DNA of 64,000 bases from Roseiarcus sp037446355. GTDB lineage: Bacteria; Pseudomonadota; Alphaproteobacteria; Rhizobiales; Beijerinckiaceae. Made by a program: the position numbers and the translations under genes. Shown here piece after piece: positions 25,176 through 34,125 of the stretch (position 1 is its first letter; every line of letters starts with the position of its first letter). The stretch is from the NCBI GenBank assembly GCA_037446355.1, contig JBBIIT010000005.1:1-64000 (forward strand), read 5' to 3'. The notes beneath the pieces were generated by a model. It ran no database searches, had not been told where the DNA came from, and saw only the letters and a program-made list of their open reading frames with translations.

Positions 25176-25822
25176 ACGCGCACATGCTCGATATTCGCGA
25201 CGCAAGAATCTCGGTTGGCGCGCGAATCCTGTTCGCCAACTTGAGCTTTTGCGTCGAGGCTAGCGCGCCGGTCACGGTGATGGGTCCGAGCGGCTCGGGG
25301 AAATCCGCGTTGCTCGCCTTCATCGGTGGCCATCTTGGCCCGCCGTTTCGCGCTGGCGGGCGCGTGATTCTGGATGGAGCCGACGTCACGGACCTGGCCC
25401 CGGAACGGCGCGCGATCGGAATGTTGTTTCAGGACGATCTGCTGTTTCCCCATCTCTCTGTCGGCGCCAATGTCGCCTTCGCGCTCGACGTAAATGTGCG
25501 CGGCCGCGCGGCGCGGCGCGCGCGCGTCGAAGCGGCGCTCGGCGACGTCGGCCTCGCGGGGTTCTTCGACCGCGATCCCGGCTCGCTTTCGGGGGGCCAA
25601 CGCGCGCGCGTGGCGCTAATGCGCGCGCTCGTCGCCGCGCCCAAGGCGCTGCTGCTCGACGAACCGTTCGCCAAGCTCGATCAGGCCCTACGCCGCGATT
25701 TCCGTCGCTTCGTGTTCGATAACGCCGCCGCGCGCGAGCTTCCCGTTGTACTCGTCACCCACGATCCCGCCGACGCCGAAGCGGCGGGCGGCGCGGTCAT
25801 TTCGCTCGGCGAAGACGATTAG
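25172..25822 (+). CDS. ynjD: ABC transporter ATP-binding protein (YnjD-like)
   Basis: 216 residues with all nucleotide-binding motifs: Walker A GPSGSGKS near residue 39, Q-loop MLFQDDLLFPH near 87, signature SLSGGQRARV near 137, Walker B ALLLDEPF near 158 and the H-loop VTHD near 193. It powers the YnjC-like permease. The ATG overlaps the permease stop (ATGA). Its stop shares four bases (TTAG) with the convergent mutL stop, so no terminator can lie between them. Confidence 0.93.
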   Translation: MNAHMLDIRDARISVGARILFANLSFCVEASAPVTVMGPSGSGKSALLAFIGGHLGPPFRAGGRVILDGADVTDLAPERRAIGMLFQDDLLFPHLSVGANVAFALDVNVRGRAARRARVEAALGDVGLAGFFDRDPGSLSGGQRARVALMRALVAAPKALLLDEPFAKLDQALRRDFRRFVFDNAAARELPVVLVTHDPADAEAAGGAVISLGEDD

Positions 25823-27621
25823 CGGCGGCCGAACAGGCGCTCAATGTCGACGAGTTTCAGTTCCACATAGGTCGGCCGGCCGTGGTTGCACTGGCCGGCG
25901 CCCGGCGTCGCCTCCATCTCGCGCAACAGCGCGTTCATTTCTTCGGGCCGCAGCGAGCGGCCTGAGCGGACAGAATAGTGGCAGGCGATGGTCGCGAGGC
26001 GATGATCGAGCCGACGCTCGAGGGTCTGCGCGCCGTCCTCCGCCATCACGTCCTCGGCGAGATCGCGCAGCAACCCGATCATGTCGCCCTCGGCGATAAG
26101 CGTGGGCGCCTCGCGCAGCAATATCGCGCCGGGGCCGAAACCCTCGATGACGACACCGAGATTCTCAAGTTCGCGCGCGTGTTCGAGCAGCGCCGCCGCT
26201 GCCTGCGGGTCGAGATCGACGATGACAGGCGAGAGCAGGATCTGTCGCTCGACGCCGCTCGCCTCGCGCTGGCGCTTCAGCTTCTCATAGACGATGCGCT
26301 CGTGCGCCGCGTGCTGATCGACGATCACAACGCCGTCGCGGGTCTGCGCAACGATGTAGGCCTCGTGCAATTGCGCGCGCGCGGCGCCGAGCGGCGCGGC
26401 GAGATCGGCCGTGCTCGCCGCCGCCCCGCCGCCGCCGGGGCGCGCGCTCGGCTCGAAGCCCGCGAACGCCGCCTGCGCGGTTTCGGCGAAGCCAGCGCCC
26501 ATATTGGGCGTGGCCGGCGAAGCGCGCCAGTCCCAGTTCGCGGGCGTCGGCGAATGGGCTGGGCGCCATCCCGGCGCGCGCATCGCCTGCAAGGTCTCAG
26601 CGCCGCCGGTCGTCGTCGCCCGATGCCGCGCGGCTTCGAGCGTATGCTTGACCGCGCTGATGACGAGGCCTCGCACCAATCCCGAATCGCGAAAGCGCAC
26701 CTCCGCCTTGGCCGGATGCACGTTGACGTCGACGCCGTGCGGGTCGCATTCGAGAAACAGCGCCGCGGCGCCGTGACGCTCGCGCGGCAGGTAGTCCATG
26801 AACGCGCCGCGCAGCGCGCCTGAAATCAGCTTGTCGCGCACGGCGCGGCCGTTGACGAACGCGAATTGATGCAGCGCGTTCGGCTTGTTGAAAGTCGGCA
26901 GCGCGACATAGCCGCGGAGCCGGACGCCGTCGCGCTCGGCTTCAACGCGGCGCGCATTGTCGACGAATTCGGACCCGAGCGCCTGACGCAGACGTTCGCG
27001 TTCGCCCGCCTCCCCCTCGCCGCACGCCGGCCAATCGAACGAACCGCCGATTTCGCTGGAGTAGGAAAATCTAACCTCGGGATGGACCAGCGCCATTCGC
27101 CGGACGACGTCGGCGCAGGCCTGGGCTTCGGCGCGATCGGTCTTGAGGAACTTCAGCCGCGCCGGCGTCGCCGCGAAGAGATCGCGCGCCTCGATGCGCG
27201 TGCCGACGGGATGGGCCGTGGCAACGGGCGCCTGTTTCGCGCCATCGTCGACGCGCAGCGCGTAGGCGAGGTCGGCGCCGCGCGTGCGCGAACGGATTTC
27301 CAGGCGCGAGACCGATGCGATCGAGGGCAACGCCTCGCCGCGAAAGCCGAGCGTCGCGATGTTGCTGAGATCGCCGTCGGGAAGTTTCGAGGTCGCGTGC
27401 CGTTCGACGCTGAGTTCGAGATCGGCGAGGCCCATGCCGATCCCATCGTCGCTGACGCGAATCAGATCGCGACCGCCCGCCTGGATGGCGACGTCGATCC
27501 GGGCGGCGCCGGCGTCGAGCGCGTTCTCGATGAGTTCCTTGACCGCGGCGGCCGGCCGCTCGATCACCTCGCCGGCGGCGATGCGGTCGATCAGCAGGGG
27601 GTCGAGACGGCGGACCGACAT
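25819..27621 (-). CDS. mutL: DNA mismatch repair protein MutL
   Basis: 600 residues. The N-terminal GHKL ATPase shows ENALDAGA near residue 35, DDGIG near 60, a GFRGEALPSIASV loop near 95 and the GTRIEARDLF region. The C-terminal dimerisation/endonuclease domain shows DQHAAHERIVYEKL near 475 and CNHGRPTYVEL close to the end, the metal-binding motifs of MutL proteins in bacteria lacking MutH. It couples mismatch recognition by MutS to strand removal. The start is the ATG at 27621 (MSVRRLDPLLI, standard N-terminus); the open frame runs further upstream but without similarity. It follows the M16 protease pair on the same strand after 20 bp. Confidence 0.95.
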   Translation of the reverse strand: MSVRRLDPLLIDRIAAGEVIERPAAAVKELIENALDAGAARIDVAIQAGGRDLIRVSDDGIGMGLADLELSVERHATSKLPDGDLSNIATLGFRGEALPSIASVSRLEIRSRTRGADLAYALRVDDGAKQAPVATAHPVGTRIEARDLFAATPARLKFLKTDRAEAQACADVVRRMALVHPEVRFSYSSEIGGSFDWPACGEGEAGERERLRQALGSEFVDNARRVEAERDGVRLRGYVALPTFNKPNALHQFAFVNGRAVRDKLISGALRGAFMDYLPRERHGAAALFLECDPHGVDVNVHPAKAEVRFRDSGLVRGLVISAVKHTLEAARHRATTTGGAETLQAMRAPGWRPAHSPTPANWDWRASPATPNMGAGFAETAQAAFAGFEPSARPGGGGAAASTADLAAPLGAARAQLHEAYIVAQTRDGVVIVDQHAAHERIVYEKLKRQREASGVERQILLSPVIVDLDPQAAAALLEHARELENLGVVIEGFGPGAILLREAPTLIAEGDMIGLLRDLAEDVMAEDGAQTLERRLDHRLATIACHYSVRSGRSLRPEEMNALLREMEATPGAGQCNHGRPTYVELKLVDIERLFGRR

Positions 27622-27641
27622 GGATTGCCCCCGAACGGCGA

Positions 27642-28925
27642 TCAGACGCCTTCGGGACGCCCTACCAGAACAACGCTGAGCGCGCCATCGCCGAAGAGCC
27701 GCATGGCGGTGCGTTTGGCGTCGGCCATCGTGACCGCGGCGACCTGACGATTGCGCTCGACCAGCCATTCGGTTCCGTGGCCGTCGAGCTGGATGTGCAC
27801 CAATTGTCCCGCGATCTTGGCCGATGTGTCGAAACGCAGGGGATAGGAGCCGATCAAGTATCTCTTGCCCTTCTCCAACTCGTCCTCGCCGAGATTGCCG
27901 TTGGCGAGATCGAGGAATTCGGCGCGAATGACTTTCAACGATTCATGCGCGCGTTCGTTCTTGGTGGTGGTGCCGCCATAGAGGTAGCTGGCGTGATCGA
28001 ACGAAGCGATGGAGGCGGAGACGGAATAGGCAAGGCCGCGCTTCTCTCTGACCTCGCGGAACAGGCGCGAGGAAAGACCGGTGCCGCCGCCCAGCACATG
28101 GGCGAGCACGATGCTGGCGATGTAATCGGACTCTTCGCGTTTGATCGCCGGACGGCCGAAGCGGATCGTCGATTGCGGCACATCGAGATCGACGATTTCA
28201 TGTCCGCCGAGGCCGACGAAAGGCGCCTCGGCGATCGGGGCGAGGTTGGCGTCGGCGGGCAGGTCCGCGAACACGTCGTCGATCAGGCGTCCGGCGCGGG
28301 CTTCGTCGATCGCGCCGACGACGCCGATATGCAGCGCGCCGCGCGCGATCAATCGCCGGCTCATCGCCTTGAGATCGGCGCGCTCGATAGCCGCGAGGGA
28401 TTCCAGAGTTCCCTCGGCGCTGAGCGCGTAGGGATGGCCGGGGAATACGCGCGCGCGCCAGGCCCGGCTTGCCATCGACGAGGGATCGTGGGCGTCGTGA
28501 CGCAGCCGCGCGCTCATCTGTTCGCGCACGCGCCCGATCGGCTCCTCGTCGAAGCGAGGCGCGTTGAGGGCCATGCGCAGTAATTCGCTGGCGCGGTCGA
28601 TATGGCGCGCCAGCGTGCGCATCCGCCCGCCGATATGGTCGCGTTCGGCGTGGAAGGAAAGCTCGATCGCCTTTTCGTCGAGGGCGCGCTGAAACGCCTG
28701 GCTGTCGAGATCGGCCGCGCCTTCGTCGATGAGGCCAGCCAGCATCGTCGCCGCGCCGGACTTGCCCGCGGGGTCTTGCGCAGCCCCGCCGCGAAACGCG
28801 AATTCCAGCGACACCAGCGGCACCGCGTAATCCTCGACCAACCAGGCCTTGACGCCGCGCGGCGTTACGAGCTCGCGCACGTTGACGGCGCTTTTCGCGG
28901 TCGGGCTGGCGAAGGGCTTGTTCAT
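27642..28925 (-). CDS. M16 family peptidase-like subunit, non-catalytic partner
   Basis: 427 residues with an M16 fold but no HxxEH zinc motif: the matching helix reads GAATMLAGLIDEGAADLDS. The C-terminal Arg/Tyr motif of M16 partners is present (LFREVREKRGLAYSVSA). In known two-subunit M16B proteases one subunit supplies zinc and the other this R/Y pair; the zinc subunit is the next gene upstream. The ATG at 28925 is preceded by GAGGAA. The gap to the upstream gene is 61 bp. It has a short hydrophilic N-terminus and no clear signal peptide, so a cytoplasmic location is possible. Confidence 0.88.
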   Translation of the reverse strand: MNKPFASPTAKSAVNVRELVTPRGVKAWLVEDYAVPLVSLEFAFRGGAAQDPAGKSGAATMLAGLIDEGAADLDSQAFQRALDEKAIELSFHAERDHIGGRMRTLARHIDRASELLRMALNAPRFDEEPIGRVREQMSARLRHDAHDPSSMASRAWRARVFPGHPYALSAEGTLESLAAIERADLKAMSRRLIARGALHIGVVGAIDEARAGRLIDDVFADLPADANLAPIAEAPFVGLGGHEIVDLDVPQSTIRFGRPAIKREESDYIASIVLAHVLGGGTGLSSRLFREVREKRGLAYSVSASIASFDHASYLYGGTTTKNERAHESLKVIRAEFLDLANGNLGEDELEKGKRYLIGSYPLRFDTSAKIAGQLVHIQLDGHGTEWLVERNRQVAAVTMADAKRTAMRLFGDGALSVVLVGRPEGV

Positions 28926-28986
28926 CGACGTTTCCTCGTTACGCCCGTTGTTTGGGAGCTGATTGCTGGCGATCGCGTCGCGGCTC

Positions 28987-30354
28987 TCAGGCCGCTTCGG
29001 GCTCGACCGGCAACAGATAGCCGGTGACGGCGCGGCGCCGGTCGAGCCACTTGCGCGCGGCGCCGACGACGGCTTCGGCGCTGACCGCCTCGATCCGCGC
29101 CGGCCATTCCTGCACGTCCTCGATGGTCTGACCGTTCGCGAGCGAGGCGCCATACCAGCGCGCAAGCATCGCCTGGCTATCTTGCGCGTAGATCGCGTCA
29201 GCGACGAGGCGCGTCTTGGCGCGCTCGAGCGCCTCGGCGTCGACCCCGCCGGCGATGAAACGGGCGATCACCCGATCGATCGCGGCGTCGAGCTCGGGCA
29301 GCGAAACGTCCGGCGTCGGCATGGCGTAGAGATAGAACCTGGTGTCGTCGAGCGCCGAGCCGAGATAATAGGCGCCGGCGCCGACCGCCTTCTTCTCCTC
29401 GACGACCAGAGTGCGATAGAGGAGGCTCGTCTGCCCACCGCCAAGGAGGTGCGCCAGCACTTCGAGCGCCTCGGATTCGCCAGGCGCGGCGGTGCGCTGA
29501 GACGGCGCGATATAGCAGCGCTGCCAGCTTGGCTGATCGACCTTCTCGTCGTTGACGGTGACGAGACGACGGGCGACCGCATCAGGCTCGCGCGGCCGCA
29601 GGCGGGTCGGCGCGGCGCCGCGCGGGCGGATCTTGCCGTAATGGATTTGGGTCAACCGGAGCGCTTCCTCGGGCTCCACGTCGCCGGCGACGATCAGGAT
29701 CGCGTTCTCGGGCGTATAGAAGCGCGAATAATAGGCGAGCGCGTCCTCGCGATTGAGGCCTTCGATTTCGTGCGCCCAGCCGATGATCGGCGTGCCGTAG
29801 GGATGATGGGTGAACAGCGCCGCCTGTACCGCTTCGTTGAGCTGCGCGCCGGGGTCGGCGTCGCAATGCATCCGCCGTTCTTCCATCACGACGTCGCGCT
29901 CGGGGGCGACGATTTCGTCGGTGAGGATCAGGCCTGTCATGCGGTCCGCCTCGAACGCCATCATGTCGCCGAGGTGCTCTTTGGCGACGCGCTGGAAGTA
30001 GGCGGTGTAGTCGTTGCCGGTGAACGCGTTTTCCTGGCCGCCGATTTCCGCCACCGCCTCGGAGAAGGAGCCTTTGGGATGGGCCTCGGTGCCCTTGAAC
30101 ATGAGATGTTCGAGGAAATGGGCGATGCCGGACTTGCCCGGCGGATCGTCGGCCGATCCGTTGCGATACCAGATCATGTGCGTGACGACCGGCGCCCGCC
30201 GATCCGGGATGACGACCAGGGTCAGTCCGTTCTCCAGCTTGAATTCGCTGACCGCCGCGCCTGCGGCAGAGGAAGTCGGGGCGTCGGGGGTCAAATTTGT
30301 CGCGGCGGCGGGGACAGGCGTCATCTCAGCTTCATCGTTGTACGAAACGGCCAT
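28987..30354 (-). CDS. M16 family zinc protease, catalytic subunit
   Basis: 455 residues. The inverted zinc motif HFLEH stands near residue 79 (SGIAHFLEHLMFKGT), with the downstream glutamate region EIGGQENAFTGNDYTAYF. The rest follows the pitrilysin/processing-peptidase pattern. No convincing signal peptide is seen; the N-terminal 35 residues are Ala/Thr/Pro-rich. It pairs with the non-catalytic M16 gene just downstream. It is divergent from ccmC across 129 bp. Confidence 0.9.
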   Translation of the reverse strand: MAVSYNDEAEMTPVPAAATNLTPDAPTSSAAGAAVSEFKLENGLTLVVIPDRRAPVVTHMIWYRNGSADDPPGKSGIAHFLEHLMFKGTEAHPKGSFSEAVAEIGGQENAFTGNDYTAYFQRVAKEHLGDMMAFEADRMTGLILTDEIVAPERDVVMEERRMHCDADPGAQLNEAVQAALFTHHPYGTPIIGWAHEIEGLNREDALAYYSRFYTPENAILIVAGDVEPEEALRLTQIHYGKIRPRGAAPTRLRPREPDAVARRLVTVNDEKVDQPSWQRCYIAPSQRTAAPGESEALEVLAHLLGGGQTSLLYRTLVVEEKKAVGAGAYYLGSALDDTRFYLYAMPTPDVSLPELDAAIDRVIARFIAGGVDAEALERAKTRLVADAIYAQDSQAMLARWYGASLANGQTIEDVQEWPARIEAVSAEAVVGAARKWLDRRRAVTGYLLPVEPEAA

Positions 30355-30483
30355 CCGTTTCGCGCGAGAATGTCACATATAAGACGGGATTTCGAGGGCC
30401 GCTAGTCGCGGTTAGCGGCGGACGCGCGCGCCGAGCCGAACGTGGCATTGCCCCTTTGTCGGCGAGGGTCTAAAAGCCAGCGC

Positions 30484-31245
30484 ATGTGGAGCCTCGCCAA
30501 TCCGACGATCTTTCTCGCGCTTACGCGCCGGGTGACGCCGTGGCTCGCGGGATTGACGATCGTTTTGATGGCGGTCGGGCTATGGATGGCTTTCGCCGCC
30601 CCGCCCGACTATCAGCAGGGCGAAACCGTCAAGATCATGTACATCCACGTGCCCGCCGCGTGGCTTTCGACTTTCATTTACGGCGTGATGACGCTCGCGA
30701 GCCTCGGCACTCTGGTCTGGCGCCACCCCCTCGCCGACGCCGCGCAGAAGGCCGCCGCGCCGCTCGGCGCCGGCTTTACTTTCGTCTGCCTCGTCACCGG
30801 CTCGCTGTGGGGCAAGCCGATGTGGGGAACCTATTGGGTCTGGGACGCGCGTCTGACCTCGGTGCTGGTGCTTTTCATCCTCTATCTCGGACTGATCGCG
30901 CTCTGGCGCTCGATCGACGAGCCCGCGCGCGCCGCGCGGGCGGCGGCCATCGTCACCCTGGTCGGCGCGGTCGATCTGCCGATCATCAAATTCTCGGTCG
31001 ACTGGTGGAACACGCTCCATCAACCGGCGTCGGTGTTCCGCGCCGGCGGGCCGACCATCGCGCCCGAACTGCTCTGGCCGCTGCTGATCTTGGCAGTAGC
31101 CTTCACGCTGCTGTTTCTGAACCTGCATTTGCTGGCGATCCGCAATGAAATCCTGCGCCGTCGCCTCGCGCGCCTGACCATGATCGCCGCCGCCGAAGGC
31201 GACAGCTTCGGCGCACGACTCTCGCCGCGGACGGCGCATCCGTGA
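30484..31245 (+). CDS. ccmC: Heme transporter CcmC (cytochrome c maturation)
   Basis: 253 residues with six membrane helices. The heme-handling tryptophan-rich motif is WGTYWVWDARLTS near residue 118, and the conserved periplasmic histidines are in IMYIHVPAAW near 56 and a WWNTLHQPAS segment near 180. CcmC delivers heme to the chaperone CcmE. The ATG at 30484 (MWSLANP) fits homologues; a farther in-frame ATG at 30442 would add 14 non-conserved residues. ccmD overlaps its stop. ccmA and ccmB, normally just upstream, are not here. Confidence 0.95.
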   Translation: MWSLANPTIFLALTRRVTPWLAGLTIVLMAVGLWMAFAAPPDYQQGETVKIMYIHVPAAWLSTFIYGVMTLASLGTLVWRHPLADAAQKAAAPLGAGFTFVCLVTGSLWGKPMWGTYWVWDARLTSVLVLFILYLGLIALWRSIDEPARAARAAAIVTLVGAVDLPIIKFSVDWWNTLHQPASVFRAGGPTIAPELLWPLLILAVAFTLLFLNLHLLAIRNEILRRRLARLTMIAAAEGDSFGARLSPRTAHP

Positions 31246-31409
31246 GCGCGATCCCGCATCTTGGTTTCATCATCGCGGCTTATGCGCTTACGGCACTCGT
31301 GGTTTTCGGCATGATCGCGGCGATCTGGACGGACCATCGTCGTCTCAACCGCGCGCTCGCCGCCCTCGACGAGGCGCGCGCGGGCCGCGGGAGCGCTGGA
31401 GATTCGTGA
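31242..31409 (+). CDS. ccmD: Heme exporter protein CcmD
   Basis: A 55-residue membrane protein with a single helix (HLGFIIAAYALTALVVFG) followed by the basic segment WTDHRRLNRAL, the CcmD pattern. It starts with GTG overlapping the ccmC stop (GTGA) and its stop overlaps the ccmG ATG by one base. CcmD stabilises the CcmABC-CcmE complex. It is easily missed because it is short and starts with GTG. Confidence 0.88.
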   Translation: MSAIPHLGFIIAAYALTALVVFGMIAAIWTDHRRLNRALAALDEARAGRGSAGDS

Positions 31410-31987
31410 TGAACGAAACGCCCGTCCTCGCGCATAAGCGCCGGTTGCCCCTCGCGATTCTGCCCTTGTTGGCCTTCCTCGGCCTGGCCGGGCTGCTGTT
31501 CCTCAGGCTGGGCGCCGGCGATGCCTCGAAGTTGCCCTCGGCGTTGATAGGACACTCCGCGCCGTCGCTCGATCTCGTTGCGCTCGATGGCGAGCCCCCT
31601 CTGACGGACGCAGATTTTCGCGCCGGCCATGTCAGCCTCATCAATGTGTTCGGCTCCTGGTGCCAGCCGTGCCATGTCGAGCACGAATTCCTGCTCGCGC
31701 TCGCGGACGATCCCGACTTGAAAGCGAAAGGCGTCGCGCTTTACGGGATCGCGCAGAGGGATTCCGCCGAGAACGTCAAGCGATTCCTGGGTGCGTCCGG
31801 CAATCCCTACGCCAAGATCGGGCTCGATCCCGAAAACAAGGCCGGCATCGATTGGGGCGTTTACGGCGTTCCCGAAACCTATATCCTGCGCGGCGATGGC
31901 GCGATCGCCTACAAGTTCGTCGGGCCGATGGACGCGGAGTCCATCGAGCGCGTGATCAAGCCTCAGATATTGAAGGCGATGCTGTAG
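31409..31987 (+). CDS. ccmG: Periplasmic thiol:disulfide interchange protein CcmG/DsbE
   Basis: 192 residues. It is anchored by one N-terminal helix at about 12-32, followed by a thioredoxin domain with the redox motif WCQPC near residue 86 (NVFGSWCQPCHVEH) and the cis-proline segment YGVPETYIL near 150. It keeps apocytochrome c cysteines reduced for heme attachment. The ATG overlaps the ccmD stop. A GTG one codon earlier is also in frame. Confidence 0.94.
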   Translation: MNETPVLAHKRRLPLAILPLLAFLGLAGLLFLRLGAGDASKLPSALIGHSAPSLDLVALDGEPPLTDADFRAGHVSLINVFGSWCQPCHVEHEFLLALADDPDLKAKGVALYGIAQRDSAENVKRFLGASGNPYAKIGLDPENKAGIDWGVYGVPETYILRGDGAIAYKFVGPMDAESIERVIKPQILKAML

Positions 31988-32078
31988 GCTCGCCCTCTCG
32001 GCGCCGATTTCGGGCGAGCATTGGCTCGGCGGAGTTAGACGCGCTTGCCGCAGAGAAAGATCAGCCCCTATTAAACGC

Positions 32079-32092
32079 ACAACATTTGTTGT
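32079..32092. promoter_or_regulatory. Inverted repeat upstream of the PHB depolymerase gene
   Basis: acaac-attt-gttgt is a perfect five-base inverted repeat in a locally AT-richer stretch, 120 bp before the depolymerase start. It may be an operator or part of the promoter of that gene. It does not match any binding site I know well. Confidence 0.25.
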
Positions 32093-32211
32093 TAATTGCC
32101 TGAGACTAACGTTTCTTATCCCTTTTGTGACATTGATTGGTTTTGCTGCGAACTTTATGTAGAGTTCCAGCTGGCATTTCAGCGCCGGCCGCTGGCCAAA
32201 CAAGGACGAGC

Positions 32212-33507
32212 ATGTTGCGCGCCAATTCCTACCAGTATCATTTCTACGAAATGGCCCATGCCGCGCTCGTGCCCGCGCGAGCGTTTTCGGATGCGACCCA
32301 CTTCATGTTCCGCAATCCGCTGAACCCGTTTTCGTCGACACCGTTCGGCAAGAACGTCGCCGCGGGGGCGGAGCTGTTCGAACGCATGACCCGCCGCTAC
32401 GGCAAGCCGGTTTTCGGTCTCAACACGACAGTCGTCGACGGGGTCGCCCACGACGTGCTCGAGGAAGTTGTCTGGAGCCGGCCGTTTGGCAATCTCTTGC
32501 ACTTCGTGCGCCCGACCCTGCCGGGGCATGAGGATCAGCCCAAGCTGCTGATCGTCGCGCCGATGTCCGGTCATTACGCGACGCTGCTGCGCGGGACGGT
32601 CGAGGCGTTCCTGCCCACTCATCGCGTCTTTATCACCGACTGGGCCGACGCGCGCATGGTCCCGCTCGCCACGGGCCATTTCAATCTCGACGATTACATC
32701 GATTACCTCCAGGAGATGCTGGAATTTCTCGGACCGGGCGTGCACACGCTCGGGGTCTGTCAGCCCTCGGTGCCGCTGATCGCCGCGGTCGCGCTGATGG
32801 AGGCGCACGGCGATCCCAGCGCGCCCGCCTCGATGACGCTGATGGGGGGCCCGATCGACACCCGCCGCAGCCCGACCGAGGTCAACAAGCTCGCCGAAAA
32901 GCGCGGCGTCGAATGGTTCCGCGCCAATTGCTTGCAGACCGTGCCGTTTCCCTATCCCGGTTTCGGCCGCAGCGTTTATCCCGGCTATCTCCAGTTGTCG
33001 GGCTTCATGGCGATGAATCTGGACCGACATGTGAACGCCCATCTCGAGATGTTCAACCATCTGGTCAGCGGCGACGGCGATTCGGCCGAGAAGCACCGCG
33101 AATTCTACGACGAATACATGGCCGTGATGGATCTGACCGGCGAATATTACATGCAGACGATCGAATCCGTGTTCGTGCGTCATAGCCTGCCCAAAGGCGA
33201 GATGACGCATCGCGGAGAGACGGTCGATCTCGGCGCGATCCACCGTTGCGGGCTCATGACGGTCGAGGGGGAGAAGGACGACATTTCCGGCGTCGGCCAG
33301 ACCCAAGCGGCGCAAGATCTGTGCGTCAACATTCCGCCCGCCAGGAAGCAGCACTATCTGCAACTCGGCGTCGGCCACTACGGCGTCTTCAATGGCTCGA
33401 AGTTCCGCAGTCAAATCGCCCCGCGCATCTGCGATTTCCACGCCGGGCTCGACGCGATGGCGCGCGCGAACAACGGTTCAAGCAAGAAGAAGAACGGCAA
33501 AGCCTGA
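32212..33507 (+). CDS. phaZ: Intracellular polyhydroxyalkanoate (PHB) depolymerase
   Basis: 431 residues, alpha/beta hydrolase of the PhaZ1 type. The nucleophile is a cysteine, Cys183, in the lipase-box-like GVCQPS, the same position as in Cupriavidus PhaZ1. The likely acid is near Asp356 (GEKDDISG) and the base is His389 (GVGHYGVFNG). It hydrolyses stored amorphous PHB granules to hydroxybutyrate oligomers. The ATG at 32212 has AAGGA upstream and gives the standard N-terminus MLRANSYQYHFYEMAH. No signal peptide, as expected for an intracellular enzyme. No phasin or PHA synthase is nearby. Confidence 0.95.
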   Translation: MLRANSYQYHFYEMAHAALVPARAFSDATHFMFRNPLNPFSSTPFGKNVAAGAELFERMTRRYGKPVFGLNTTVVDGVAHDVLEEVVWSRPFGNLLHFVRPTLPGHEDQPKLLIVAPMSGHYATLLRGTVEAFLPTHRVFITDWADARMVPLATGHFNLDDYIDYLQEMLEFLGPGVHTLGVCQPSVPLIAAVALMEAHGDPSAPASMTLMGGPIDTRRSPTEVNKLAEKRGVEWFRANCLQTVPFPYPGFGRSVYPGYLQLSGFMAMNLDRHVNAHLEMFNHLVSGDGDSAEKHREFYDEYMAVMDLTGEYYMQTIESVFVRHSLPKGEMTHRGETVDLGAIHRCGLMTVEGEKDDISGVGQTQAAQDLCVNIPPARKQHYLQLGVGHYGVFNGSKFRSQIAPRICDFHAGLDAMARANNGSSKKKNGKA

Positions 33508-33519
33508 GCCCGCCCTCCT

Positions 33520-33969
33520 TCAAATGTGATACGTGAACTGCTCTTCGCCGGTTTCGGCGAGCATCCGCATCTCCGCGAGCGAGCGGGCGTCGAGCACCGC
33601 CGCGATGGCGTCGCGCACTTGCGCCATCACGCGCCGAACAGCGCAGGGGCGGTCCGGCGCGCAATCCGCGCACGGCCGGTAGAAGGCGCGACTGGCGCAT
33701 TGGATCGGCGCCAGCGGTCCGTCGAGAGAGCGAACGATCTGCCCAACCATGATTTCGGTCGCCGGGCGCGCAAGCACATAACCGCCGCCGCGGCCCTTTT
33801 TCGAATTCACGAAACCGGCGGTGCGCAATTCCCCGAGGATCGCGTCGAGAAACTTCTTCGGAATCGCGTTGGCGAGCGCGATATCGGCGACCAGCGCAGG
33901 CTGTCCGGCGGGCATCCCGGCCAGGTGCACCATCGCCTTCAGCCCGTATTTGCCCTTGTTGGTCAACAT
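33520..33969 (-). CDS. Rrf2-family transcriptional regulator with a cysteine cluster
   Basis: 149 residues from ATG 33969 (MLTNKGKYGLKAMVHLAG), the classical Rrf2 opening. A winged helix occupies residues 1-70 with the wing KKGRGGGYVLARP. Four cysteines (C-x8-C-x2-C-x5-C in the segment from IQC to RPC, about residues 90-112) could hold an Fe-S cluster as in IscR, NsrR or RirA, though the spacing is not exactly that of any of them. It resembles the regulators near cysteine/sulfate genes in Hyphomicrobiales, but the cys operon is 30 kb away. It is divergent from the L,D-transpeptidase gene; the target is unknown. Confidence 0.87.
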   Translation of the reverse strand: MLTNKGKYGLKAMVHLAGMPAGQPALVADIALANAIPKKFLDAILGELRTAGFVNSKKGRGGGYVLARPATEIMVGQIVRSLDGPLAPIQCASRAFYRPCADCAPDRPCAVRRVMAQVRDAIAAVLDARSLAEMRMLAETGEEQFTYHI

Positions 33970-34125
33970 CGCCGCGTCAGATCCGTCCGCGTTTCGCGCC
34001 CCCTGGACGACATCCCTTAGGGCTTCGCCTGCGGGGCGTCCACGCCCGGGGGGCGCCAAAACGCCGAATTTACCTAGGAATCAGACTCTTCTCGCGCGCG
34101 GTGGGCGGCCGAGTATGCTTCGGCC

